Shown here piece after piece: positions 35,158 to 43,074 of a stretch of DNA of 64,000 nucleotides. Under the pieces are notes generated by a model. The model had not been told where the DNA came from. It ran no database searches and saw only the letters and a program-made list of their open reading frames with translations. The translations under genes and the position numbers were made by a program. Numbering within the stretch: the first letter of the stretch is position 1; the number at the start of each line of letters is the position of its first letter. The DNA comes from Flavobacteriaceae bacterium (GTDB lineage: Bacteria > Bacteroidota > Bacteroidia > Flavobacteriales > Flavobacteriaceae), in contig JAIPBH010000009.1 in NCBI GenBank assembly GCA_021739635.1, positions 124,001 through 188,000 of the forward strand, written 5' to 3'.

Positions 35158-35165
35158 CAAATATA
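35158..35165 (-). promoter_or_regulatory. -7 promoter element of the YwqK-like gene
   Basis: The minus strand reads TATATTTG, matching TAnnTTTG, 33 bp before the ATG. The PHO-like array at 35186-35214 lies upstream of it but in the opposite orientation. Confidence 0.45.
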
Positions 35166-35185
35166 TCCATTATTTTACACTAAAA

Positions 35186-35214
35186 AAACATTTACATAAC
35201 GTTAAGTTAACATT
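35186..35214 (+). promoter_or_regulatory. PHO-box-like array, first of three in this gap
   Basis: AAACATT-N4-TAACGTT-N4-TAACATT, three 7-mers in 11-bp register on the plus strand. No TTTG element follows at the distance seen elsewhere, so it may strengthen the next array or act on the minus-strand gene. Confidence 0.5.
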
Positions 35215-35225
35215 GTAATTTTAAT

Positions 35226-35290
35226 TAACTGTTATTCAATTAGTTACAAACAAAAATATAATGTAAATTTAACATTGGGTATATTATTTG
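35226..35290 (+). promoter_or_regulatory. PHO-box-like array, second of three, with TTTG element
   Basis: TAACTGT (35226), AAACAAA (35248), TAATGTA (35259) and TAACATT (35270) share an 11-bp register (35237 degenerate). TTTG ends at 35290, 20 bp after the last repeat, one less than at the other promoters. No coding gene follows before the terminator at 35463. Confidence 0.45.
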
Positions 35291-35295
35291 TTGAT

Positions 35296-35488
35296 GTAAA
35301 AAATTCAATAATGAATTAATATCCATTAAGTTAATGATTAATTAATATTCACATTACAATCAGGTTATTTTAATAAGTGATATTTGCTTGTATTTTAAAA
35401 TACAAATTAGTTTTTCATATAATATATTAGTTTTTGTCGACTACATTATCATGAATCTAATGACTGCCTTTGGCCAAGGCAGTTTTTT
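35296..35488 (+). ncRNA. candidate PHO-controlled small RNA
   Basis: Between the array at 35226-35290 and the plus-strand terminator at 35463-35488 there is no coding frame of note: each ATG is followed within a few codons by a stop, the longest being 16 codons running through the terminator itself. The upstream plus-strand gene has its own terminator at 34718. A terminator here therefore implies a short transcript of about 190 nt starting near 35296. The start is estimated from the TTTG element. Alternatively it could insulate the porin promoter. Confidence 0.4.
35463..35488 (+). terminator. Orphan plus-strand terminator upstream of the porin gene
   Basis: An 8-bp stem ACTGCCTT/AAGGCAGT with a 5-nt loop and six T residues. 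On the minus strand there is no T-run, so it is one-directional. Confidence 0.85.
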
Positions 35489-35498
35489 GTTTATAAAA

Positions 35499-35542
35499 TA
35501 ATGTTAAGGAAACATTAAGTTAACATTAGTTTTAGTCCTTTG
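35499..35542 (+). promoter_or_regulatory. PHO-box-like array and promoter of the porin gene
   Basis: TAATGTT (35499), AAACATT (35510) and TAACATT (35521), each 11 bp apart; the G of TTTG at 35542 is 21 bp after the last. The ATG follows at 35566. The adjacent gene is an OprO/P-like porin, which supports a phosphate-starvation role. Confidence 0.65.
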
Positions 35543-35565
35543 CAGCGACAAAAACTAATAACTAA

Positions 35566-36756
35566 ATGAAACTAAAGTTTACAATTGTAGCTATGCTCCT
35601 TTTAGCTATAAATATTTTGCATTCTCAAGAAATTAAATCCCCTAAATTTGGAAAAGGACTTTTTAACCTAGTTGGAAAAGATAGTTCATGGACCATGAAA
35701 ATTGGATTTAGAGCCCAATTTCTAGGAACTTCTACTTGGCAAAAAGGAGAAAGCAATGAATCTGATATGCTTATTAGACGATCTCGTTTAAAGTTTGATG
35801 GTTATGCATATAGCCAAAAATTAAAATATAAAATAGAGCTTGGTTTATCAAACCTAGATAATTCAGGAACTTCAGCATATACCAGTAATAGTCCTCGCAT
35901 TATTATGGATGCCGTACTTCAATGGAATTTTTATGAAAATTTTGAATTATGGGTTGGACAAACAAAACTACCAGGAAATAGGGAACGAGTCATTTCATCT
36001 TCTAATCTTCAACTGGTAGATCGTTCACTATTAAATAGCAGGTTCAATATTGATAGAGATATGGGAATGCAACTTAGACACCACTTTAATCTTTCCGAAA
36101 AATTTATTGTACAAGAAATACTTTCATTCTCCCAAGGTGAAGGCAGAAACGTCACAACAGGAAATTTAGGTGGTCATCAATATACTGGTAGAATTGAACT
36201 TTTACCTTTTGGAAACTTTAGTAATAAAGGCGATTATCTAGGCGGCGATTTAAGTAGAGAACAAAAACCAAAATTCTCTTTAGGTGCCGCATATGATTTT
36301 AATAACAATGCTGTAAGAAATAGAGGTAATCAAGGTTCATATATGGTTACTGATAATGGTTTTTTTGAAACCAATATAAATACCTTGTTTGTTGATGCCA
36401 TGTTTAAATATGATGGGTTTTCGTTTATGGCAGAATATGCTAAAAGAGACGCCACAGATTCAATTGCTAAAAATTCTGATGGAGAAATTACTGGTGATAA
36501 AGTTCAAGTTGGACATGGTTTAAACTTGCAATCTGGATATTTATTTAAAAATAACTGGGAAGTATCTGGCAGGTACACAAATGTAGAATTAGACAAGGAT
36601 ATTACAGGAAAGAATCCTGAAAATCAATATACATTAGGTGTTTCAAAATATATTGTAGGTCATAATTTAAAAGTACAATCAGACATAAGTCATTTACAAA
36701 TTAAAAATGACCATAATGAATTAATGTTTAGATTACAATGTGAATTACATTTTTAA
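35566..36756 (+). CDS. OprO/OprP-type phosphate-selective porin
   Basis: 396-residue outer membrane barrel with a signal peptide (ending ...INILHSQ) and a C-terminal Phe (CELHF). GFRAQFLGTSTWQKG, MLIRRSRLKFDGYAYSQKLK and the DAVLQWNFYENFELWVGQTK segment are typical of the porin O/P family, which conducts phosphate or polyphosphate. Repeated aromatic-polar alternation marks the strands. It lies between a PHO-like promoter and the PiT gene, consistent with a phosphate entry route across both membranes. Confidence 0.92.
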   Translation: MKLKFTIVAMLLLAINILHSQEIKSPKFGKGLFNLVGKDSSWTMKIGFRAQFLGTSTWQKGESNESDMLIRRSRLKFDGYAYSQKLKYKIELGLSNLDNSGTSAYTSNSPRIIMDAVLQWNFYENFELWVGQTKLPGNRERVISSSNLQLVDRSLLNSRFNIDRDMGMQLRHHFNLSEKFIVQEILSFSQGEGRNVTTGNLGGHQYTGRIELLPFGNFSNKGDYLGGDLSREQKPKFSLGAAYDFNNNAVRNRGNQGSYMVTDNGFFETNINTLFVDAMFKYDGFSFMAEYAKRDATDSIAKNSDGEITGDKVQVGHGLNLQSGYLFKNNWEVSGRYTNVELDKDITGKNPENQYTLGVSKYIVGHNLKVQSDISHLQIKNDHNELMFRLQCELHF

Positions 36757-36760
36757 AATA

Positions 36761-36804
36761 TAACAATTACATAACACAGTTAAATAAAACACTATAGATA
36801 TTTG
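36761..36804 (+). promoter_or_regulatory. PHO-box-like site and promoter of the PiT gene
   Basis: TAACAAT (36761) and TAACACA (36772) lie 11 bp apart; the next register position (36783) is degenerate, and the G of TTTG at 36804 is 21 bp after it. The porin stop is just upstream. Confidence 0.5.
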
Positions 36805-36824
36805 CAAACTATTTCTAATTAATT

Positions 36825-39146
36825 ATGGAAAATATATACTTATATATGATTATTGCCCTAGCCATTTTAGCCATTGCTGATTTGGTAGTAGGTGTAAGTA
36901 ACGATGCAGTAAACTTTTTAAATTCAGCCATTGGATCAAGAGCTATTTCTTTTAGAACCATTATGATAGTTGCCAGTTTAGGTATTGCTGTTGGTGCTTT
37001 GTTTTCAAGTGGTATGATGGAAGTTGCCCGTAATGGTATTTTCAATCCAGGCGAATTCATGTTTGATGAAATCATGATCATTTTTATGGCGGTTATGATA
37101 ACCGACATTTTATTACTGGATTTTTTCAATACATTTGGCATGCCTACTTCAACCACAGTGTCTATTGTGTTTGAATTATTAGGAGCTTCAGTAGCTATTG
37201 CTCTTATTAAAATAGGTCATAATGGCGGTAGTTTTGGAGATCTTGTTAACTATATCAACACCTCAAAAGCAACCGAAATCGTATCAAGCATTTTACTATC
37301 AGTAATACTATCTTTTTCACTTGGAGCTTTTGTTCAATGGGTTTCAAGGCTTTTGCTTTCATATAATTTTGAAAAGAAAGCTAAATGGGTTGGCGCTTTA
37401 TTTGGAGGTATTGCAATTACATCCATTGTATATTTCATATTTATGAAAGGTATAGGTGGTACTAATTTTGCAAAACAATCGTATGAATTTACAGGTGGAG
37501 AAACCATTAAAGAATTTTTAAAACACCAAGCATTAACCATATTAGTCATAAGCTTTGTTTTCTGGTTTTTAATATCATTTGCTTTAATGAAGTTTGCAAA
37601 AACTAATATTTATAAATTAGTAATCCTTATAGGAACTTTTTCTTTGGCATTAGCTTTTGCTGGAAACGACCTTGTAAACTTCATAGGCCCATCAATAGGA
37701 GCATATCAATCTTATTTAGATTTTATGAATCCAGAGGTTAACACACTTGGTTTAGCAGCTAATGAGTTTTCTATGCAAAGCTTAGGAGCTAAGGCATCTA
37801 CACCCACTATCTTATTACTTATTGCTGGTTTAGTTATGGTTTTAACACTTTGGTTTTCTGCAAAAGCTAAAAATGTGGTAAAAACTTCATTAGATTTATC
37901 AAGTCAAGAAGAGACAAAAGAGCGCTTTCAACCTAACTTTTTATCTCGTGCTTTTGTAAGATTTGCTATATTATCATCGCAAATATCATCGTATGTATTA
38001 CCAAAATCTTGGCAAGCTAAAATTGACAAACAATTTGAAAAACCTGTAATTGCATTAAATAAAGATAAAACCTATGAACTTCCTGCTTTTGATTTAGTAA
38101 GAGCAGCTGTAAATTTAATGGTGGCAGCCATATTAATTTCATTAGCAACTTCTATGAAATTACCATTATCTACAACTTATGTAACCTTTATGGTTGCTAT
38201 GGGTACCTCATTAGCAGATAGAGCTTGGGGCGCAGAAAGTGCCGTTTACAGAGTAGCTGGCGTAATAAATGTTATAGGTGGTTGGTTTTTTACAGCATTT
38301 AGTGCCTTTATTGCAGCAGCCATAGTTGCTTACTTACTAAACTTGAATGTAACTATTATGTTTCCAATATTATTGGTAACAGCCTTTGCTTTAATAATAA
38401 AAAGCTCAATAGCCTATAATAAAAAATCGAAAGAAGTTAAAGCTGAAGATAGTTTAACTAAAGCAGAAAGTAGTTCTATACAAGGTGTTATTCATGAGAG
38501 TGCAAATAACATAGCTAATGTTGTTAAAAGAGGAAACAGAATTTACACTAATGCTATCAATGGTTTAGCTAAACAAGATTTATCATTGCTTAAAAAGAAT
38601 AAAAAACAGATTGTAAAACTTTCTGATGAAGTAGATGAATTACGAGATAATATTTTCTACTTTATTAAAAATTTAGATGAATCTAGTCTTGGTGCGAGTA
38701 ATTTTTATATTCATATTTTAGGTTATTTACAAGATATGACCCAATCATTAGAATACATTACTAAAGTTAGTTACAAACATGTTCAAAATAACCATAAGAA
38801 ATTAAAATTTAACCAAATAAAAGAATTAAAAGAAGTTGATGAGCGTTTTGAAAAATTCTTTAATAATACTCAAAATGCTTTCGAATCCAGATCTTTTGAA
38901 CAAATTGGTATTATTTTGGGTAGAAAACAAGAAATTTTGGGTTTAGTATCCTCAAAAATTCAAAAACAAGTTGAACGTACTCGTACAGAAGAACAAAGTC
39001 CAAAAAATACGACTTTATATTTTAGTATATTATTAGAAACTAAAGATTTATTAAATGCCGTCATGAATCTTTTAGAAGAATATAATGGTGCACATGATCG
39101 TTCTGTAAAACCTGCTACTTTAAAAACTCCTGAAGCAGAGGAATAA
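36825..39146 (+). CDS. PiT inorganic phosphate transporter with C-terminal PhoU-like domain
   Basis: 773-residue fusion. The N-terminal 540 residues form a PiT/Pho4 permease with both signature repeats (GVSNDAVNFLNSAIGSRA; AFAGNDLVNFIGPSIGAYQ) and about twelve spans. The final 220 residues are soluble, helical and PhoU-like (SSSIQGVIHESANNIANVVK, DEVDELRDNIFYFIKNL), probably sensing or gating transport. It follows the porin by 68 bp but has its own PHO-like site. It takes up phosphate with a cation. A terminator follows. Confidence 0.93.
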   Translation: MENIYLYMIIALAILAIADLVVGVSNDAVNFLNSAIGSRAISFRTIMIVASLGIAVGALFSSGMMEVARNGIFNPGEFMFDEIMIIFMAVMITDILLLDFFNTFGMPTSTTVSIVFELLGASVAIALIKIGHNGGSFGDLVNYINTSKATEIVSSILLSVILSFSLGAFVQWVSRLLLSYNFEKKAKWVGALFGGIAITSIVYFIFMKGIGGTNFAKQSYEFTGGETIKEFLKHQALTILVISFVFWFLISFALMKFAKTNIYKLVILIGTFSLALAFAGNDLVNFIGPSIGAYQSYLDFMNPEVNTLGLAANEFSMQSLGAKASTPTILLLIAGLVMVLTLWFSAKAKNVVKTSLDLSSQEETKERFQPNFLSRAFVRFAILSSQISSYVLPKSWQAKIDKQFEKPVIALNKDKTYELPAFDLVRAAVNLMVAAILISLATSMKLPLSTTYVTFMVAMGTSLADRAWGAESAVYRVAGVINVIGGWFFTAFSAFIAAAIVAYLLNLNVTIMFPILLVTAFALIIKSSIAYNKKSKEVKAEDSLTKAESSSIQGVIHESANNIANVVKRGNRIYTNAINGLAKQDLSLLKKNKKQIVKLSDEVDELRDNIFYFIKNLDESSLGASNFYIHILGYLQDMTQSLEYITKVSYKHVQNNHKKLKFNQIKELKEVDERFEKFFNNTQNAFESRSFEQIGIILGRKQEILGLVSSKIQKQVERTRTEEQSPKNTTLYFSILLETKDLLNAVMNLLEEYNGAHDRSVKPATLKTPEAEE

Positions 39147-39175
39147 AAATATATTAGTCTAAAAAAACAATATGT

Positions 39176-39205
39176 AAAAGCCATCTTATAAAAGATGGCT
39201 TTTTG
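39176..39205 (+). terminator. Terminator of the PiT gene
   Basis: An 8-bp stem GCCATCTT/AAGATGGC with a 4-nt loop, extended by A/T pairs and followed by T residues. Confidence 0.9.
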
Positions 39206-39262
39206 TTTTATAAAATATTGATTGGAGTTATCTATTTTTACCTAAAATTTAAAAAATACAAG

Positions 39263-39544
39263 ATGATTTCAATAAACGAATACTTTAATGGTAATGTAAA
39301 ATCTTTAGGTTATGCAACCGAAAACGGCAAATCTACTTTAGGGGTTATGAATCCTGGTGATTATGAATTTGGAACCTCAACTCATGAAACCATGCAAGTT
39401 ATTGAAGGTGAAATGACCGTTAAATTACCTGAAACTACTGAATGGATTACTTACAAAGCTGGTGAAGCTTATGAAGTAGAAGCTAATAAAATGTTTTTGG
39501 TAAAAGTGGCTTTACAAACATCTTATTTGTGCCAGTATAAATAA
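39263..39544 (+). CDS. ppnP: pyrimidine/purine nucleoside phosphorylase (PpnP, DUF1255)
   Basis: 93-residue cupin-fold enzyme, close to the 94 residues of the E. coli protein, that phosphorolyses nucleosides to base and ribose 1-phosphate. Family segments MISINEYFNGNVKSLGY, TLGVMNPGDYEFGT and EVEANKMFLVKV are clear. The start at 39263 is preferred; an upstream in-frame ATG at 39203 lies in the PiT terminator. It uses or yields phosphate, which may explain its place next to the phosphate genes, but no PHO-like array precedes it. Confidence 0.93.
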   Translation: MISINEYFNGNVKSLGYATENGKSTLGVMNPGDYEFGTSTHETMQVIEGEMTVKLPETTEWITYKAGEAYEVEANKMFLVKVALQTSYLCQYK

Positions 39545-39621
39545 TAGTCTTTTAAAAAACTTATCGCAGCAAAAGACCTTATTTTAAGTCTTAACTAGTA
39601 AAAACCTCCCATTGACACAAT

Positions 39622-39656
39622 AAAAAAACCTGCGAACTTCACTTCACAGGTTTTTT
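39622..39656. terminator. Bidirectional terminator after ppnP
   Basis: AAAAAACCTG pairs with CAGGTTTTTT around a 14-nt loop that can form a short inner helix. It is shared by the convergent genes at 39263 and 39695. Confidence 0.8.
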
Positions 39657-39694
39657 GTTATTTTATAAGTGTCAACCTATTTTTGGTCAAACCA

Positions 39695-40135
39695 TTAATT
39701 TGGCCAAACTGACCATGGAATTCTTGATAAAAACAATACCAATGCTATGGTATAAAAAATAGCTATTAGTTTTAGTTTTGATTTTGATGTGAGTTTCTTT
39801 TTATGCTTAGAATATCCAATAGTAATTAAAGCAACTGCAATAATATTTATTAAAGGATGTTCAACTAAATAAAGCCTATTTACAGCATCTTTCATAACAC
39901 CACCCATACCTAATTCACCAAACAAATCAAATCTTGGTGACACAAAATATAATACTAAGCCTATTAGTAATTGAATGTGAGAAACGATTAATGTAAACAA
40001 CGATATTCTAAAATCTCTTGCTTCATATTCTTTTCCACCAAAAGTCTTTATTAGTGCATTTATAGTAGCTATTACTAAAATAATAAGAACTAAGTATGCC
40101 CAATAGGAATGTATTACTTTAACTGTACTGTACAT
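39695..40135 (-). CDS. four-span membrane protein, cytochrome b-like
   Basis: 146 residues with four hydrophobic spans (YLVLIILVIATINALI, ISLFTLIVSHIQLLIGLVLY, PLINIIAVALITIGY, LIAIFYTIALVLFL). Histidines near the membrane edge (H9, SHIQ, EHPL) could bind heme, and related Bacteroidota proteins are often labelled cytochrome b, but I see no firm signature. A TACATTTG element lies 27 bp upstream, so it is a single-gene unit. Confidence 0.75.
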   Translation of the reverse strand: MYSTVKVIHSYWAYLVLIILVIATINALIKTFGGKEYEARDFRISLFTLIVSHIQLLIGLVLYFVSPRFDLFGELGMGGVMKDAVNRLYLVEHPLINIIAVALITIGYSKHKKKLTSKSKLKLIAIFYTIALVLFLSRIPWSVWPN

Positions 40136-40162
40136 AATAATTTTATTGTTATTGATTTGTTA

Positions 40163-40170
40163 CAAATGTA
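40163..40170 (-). promoter_or_regulatory. -7 promoter element of the four-span membrane protein gene
   Basis: The minus strand reads TACATTTG, a full TAnnTTTG match, 27 bp before the ATG at 40135. Confidence 0.5.
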
Positions 40171-40221
40171 GTAATTAAATAAATATTACTTTATTTAAAA
40201 TAACACGTAAGATTAATGCAT

Positions 40222-40249
40222 AAAAAAACCGCTTCATTAAAAGCGGTTT
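40222..40249 (-). terminator. Terminator of the second TonB receptor gene
   Basis: A 9-bp stem AAACCGCTT/AAGCGGTTT; on the minus strand it runs into seven T residues, 22 bp after the receptor stop. Confidence 0.88.
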
Positions 40250-40270
40250 CTTATTATTATTTGTTTTCAA

Positions 40271-42907
40271 TTAGAAATTGAAACGTGCACTTAAACTCCA
40301 TGTTCTACCTAAACCAAAGTAACCAGTATTACTAACATTGATTCCTTTGTAAGTTGTATCACCAGGATTAGCAACATTGGCATTTCTTAATTCTGATAAA
40401 TAAACTTCGTCAAAAACGTTGTTTACATTTAATCTAAGATTTAAAGAATTAGTTTTATTTAATCCTAATGGGAATTTAAAAGATACTCCCATATCTACTA
40501 AATCGAAGTTAGGTAATTCTAAATTTTCTTTTACAGCACCAACAGTTGCGTATAATTTATCATATGATCTCCAATCAGCATCAAATGAAAAGTTATCACA
40601 AACTCTATAAACTAAACCAGCACCAATTGTAAATTGAGCAGCATCACCAACTTTTCCACCATCAACATCTTGAGCAGTTGAAGTTAAAACATTTCTATCT
40701 TCATCTCTTTCAGTTGTAACAACTTCACCTACATATTCCCAATTACCTACAGAAGCAAAACCTTTAACATCTATACTAGAAACTGGTTTTAATATAATAT
40801 CTAATTCAACACCAGTATGTAATTGCTCAACACCTTCATTTGTTTTAAATACTTGGTCTCCAGCTAATAAAGGCGTAGTACCAACAGTTGCATCAGCACT
40901 TAAAATTCTTGAAGTTGTTGTAACTCTATCTTTCCAAGAAGTTCTGTATAGGTTTAAGTTTGCATTAAAAAATTCGCTTTTGAATGCATATCCAGCTTCT
41001 AAACCTAATATTTTTTCGTTAGAAGTAAGTGGGTTTATTTCATTAGTGAAATTTAAATAAATGTTATCATGGTAAGGTTGACGTGAATAATACCCAGCAT
41101 TTACATAAAATTTATTGTCTTCATTTATCATATAACCTAAACCAGCTTTAAGATTGTAACCTAAATTGTTTACTTTCTCTGAATCTTTGTATTGTGGTAA
41201 ATAGTCATATCTATCAAATCTTTGATGTGATTGATTAGAAACGGCTCCTTGGAAAAAGGCAGATAAATTATCATTGGCATACTCTAACTGACCAAAAACA
41301 CCAAGATAAGAAATACGTTCACTGTTATCATAATCAATACGTTGATCTTCAGCCATGGTATTAAATGTAGCTAACCAAGGATTAGCAGACATATCTTCTG
41401 TTACAGTATTTGATATTGGAGAACCAGTAGTTAAATGTGTATTATCTCTTAAGCTTCTGCTTTCAGTCCAGCTATCTAAACCTAAAAAGTTTTCAATTTG
41501 TCTAAAATGAGTACCATAGTAAGTTCTCAAATCAGCTCCAGCATTTAAAGTTACATTTTCTGATAATTTAGTTTCGTAGTTTGTTACTAAACCATACCAG
41601 CTATGTAAATTCATTGATGATCTTATAGCATAAGTACCATTACCAAACATTCCTTCTCCGCTAGCAGCTGCATTGTTTGCAACAATTTGATCAAAATCTA
41701 CGTATCCGTCTGCTGTTCTAGGTCTTGAACCGTAGTTACCAGTTCCACCACCACGACCCCAAGAAGCGTATAATACAGTTGACAAAGAAGATTCATCACT
41801 TATTTTCCAGTCCCAGTTTAAGTTAGCAACTGGTTTATGATAGAAATTTCTTCTTTCATTCATATACTGACCATTTAAAGTTCCTTGATTGTCATTATAT
41901 CTTCTTCCATATTGTAAATATTTAGCAATACTTTTTGTGAAGTTTTGATCATGCCATTGTGGAGCACCAGTAATTAAAAAGTTAAAGTTGTGATTATCGT
42001 TTGCTTTGTATCCAATAGACACGAAATAAACTTGCCCTTGTCCAAAAGTACCATCATTATAACCATCACCTTGCCAATGTGTTAACATAGCGGTAACTCC
42101 CCAACCATTTTCTAACATTCCTGAGCTATACCCAACAGTATTTTTAATGAAGTCATCATTTGCAATACTTGTTTGAACAAACCCACCTTCTTTTTTATCA
42201 GTAGCTTTAGTAACAAAGTTAACAGTACCACCAACAGAAGAAATAGCTAATTTAGAAGAACCTAAACCTCTTTGGATTTGAATTCCGTTAGCAACATCGG
42301 CCATACCAGACCAGTTTGACCAATACATCAAACCATCTTCCATACCGTTTATAGGTTGACCGTTTAACAAGAATGCTGTGTTATCTTGTCCGAAACCACG
42401 AACTGCCATTCTTGAATCACCAAATCCACCAGCTTGCCCTGCAACATATACAGATGGTGTGTTAACCAATGTAGCTGTGATGTCTTGAGTTCCAATTTTT
42501 TCTTGGATTTCTTTCGCTTTAATAGTAGAAACAGCAATAGGAGTTTGTCTGCCTTCTGCTAAATCAATAACACCAGTTCCAATTACAACAATCTCATCTA
42601 AAGAATTGTCAGAAACTAAAGTGATTTTTCCTAAGTCTTTGCTTCCGCTAAAAGATAAAGTTACAGTTCCGTACCCAACATAAGACACCACTATTTGTCC
42701 AGAAGTAGCTTGTGTTGTTAAAGAAAACTTACCATCAAAGTCTGAAGAGACTCCGTTAGTAGTTCCTTTTTCAATAATATTTGCACCTGGTAGAGGCGCA
42801 TTTAATTCTGCATCCATTACTATTCCTGTAACAGTGCTTTGTGCCATTGCAACTGTAGAGAAAATAAGTGCTACAGTTAGTAATAAAAATTGAGTAGTTT
42901 TTTTCAT
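40271..42907 (-). CDS. TonB-dependent outer membrane receptor
   Basis: 878 residues: signal peptide (ending ...TVAMAQ), a carboxypeptidase-regulatory-like domain (VTGIVMDAELNAPLPGANII), a plug domain (TLVNTPSVYVAGQAGGFGDS, MAVRGFGQDNTAFLLNGQPI) and a barrel ending in WSLSARFNF. No SusD-like gene or uptake partner is adjacent, so the substrate is unknown; ferric siderophores or other metals are the usual guess for receptors that stand alone. It is a single-gene unit with its own promoter and terminator. It is only distantly similar to the receptor at 31870. Confidence 0.92.
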   Translation of the reverse strand: MKKTTQFLLLTVALIFSTVAMAQSTVTGIVMDAELNAPLPGANIIEKGTTNGVSSDFDGKFSLTTQATSGQIVVSYVGYGTVTLSFSGSKDLGKITLVSDNSLDEIVVIGTGVIDLAEGRQTPIAVSTIKAKEIQEKIGTQDITATLVNTPSVYVAGQAGGFGDSRMAVRGFGQDNTAFLLNGQPINGMEDGLMYWSNWSGMADVANGIQIQRGLGSSKLAISSVGGTVNFVTKATDKKEGGFVQTSIANDDFIKNTVGYSSGMLENGWGVTAMLTHWQGDGYNDGTFGQGQVYFVSIGYKANDNHNFNFLITGAPQWHDQNFTKSIAKYLQYGRRYNDNQGTLNGQYMNERRNFYHKPVANLNWDWKISDESSLSTVLYASWGRGGGTGNYGSRPRTADGYVDFDQIVANNAAASGEGMFGNGTYAIRSSMNLHSWYGLVTNYETKLSENVTLNAGADLRTYYGTHFRQIENFLGLDSWTESRSLRDNTHLTTGSPISNTVTEDMSANPWLATFNTMAEDQRIDYDNSERISYLGVFGQLEYANDNLSAFFQGAVSNQSHQRFDRYDYLPQYKDSEKVNNLGYNLKAGLGYMINEDNKFYVNAGYYSRQPYHDNIYLNFTNEINPLTSNEKILGLEAGYAFKSEFFNANLNLYRTSWKDRVTTTSRILSADATVGTTPLLAGDQVFKTNEGVEQLHTGVELDIILKPVSSIDVKGFASVGNWEYVGEVVTTERDEDRNVLTSTAQDVDGGKVGDAAQFTIGAGLVYRVCDNFSFDADWRSYDKLYATVGAVKENLELPNFDLVDMGVSFKFPLGLNKTNSLNLRLNVNNVFDEVYLSELRNANVANPGDTTYKGINVSNTGYFGLGRTWSLSARFNF

Positions 42908-42944
42908 AATTTTAATAAAGATTAAATTACTTTTATTAGTGCCG

Positions 42945-42952
42945 CAAAATTA
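42945..42952 (-). promoter_or_regulatory. -7 promoter element of the second TonB receptor gene
   Basis: The minus strand reads TAATTTTG, matching TAnnTTTG, 37 bp before the ATG. Upstream, TAACAAT-AAGT-TAATAAA is a possible PHO-like pair with 11-bp spacing, but its register to the TTTG is one base off. Confidence 0.5.
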
Positions 42953-43074
42953 AGCATAAAAATGTATTATTTATTAACTTATTGTTAACAAATTTGCCTT
43001 TAATTATTAACCATAGATTGTTTATTGTTTATAAAAAAAACAAAAAAATAGGTTTGCTAATAATTCAATAAAAA

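Noticed and set aside
35451-35501. 16-codon frame starting ATGAATCTAATG
   Set aside because: It runs through the terminator hairpin and its T-run, so it would not be translated as a gene.
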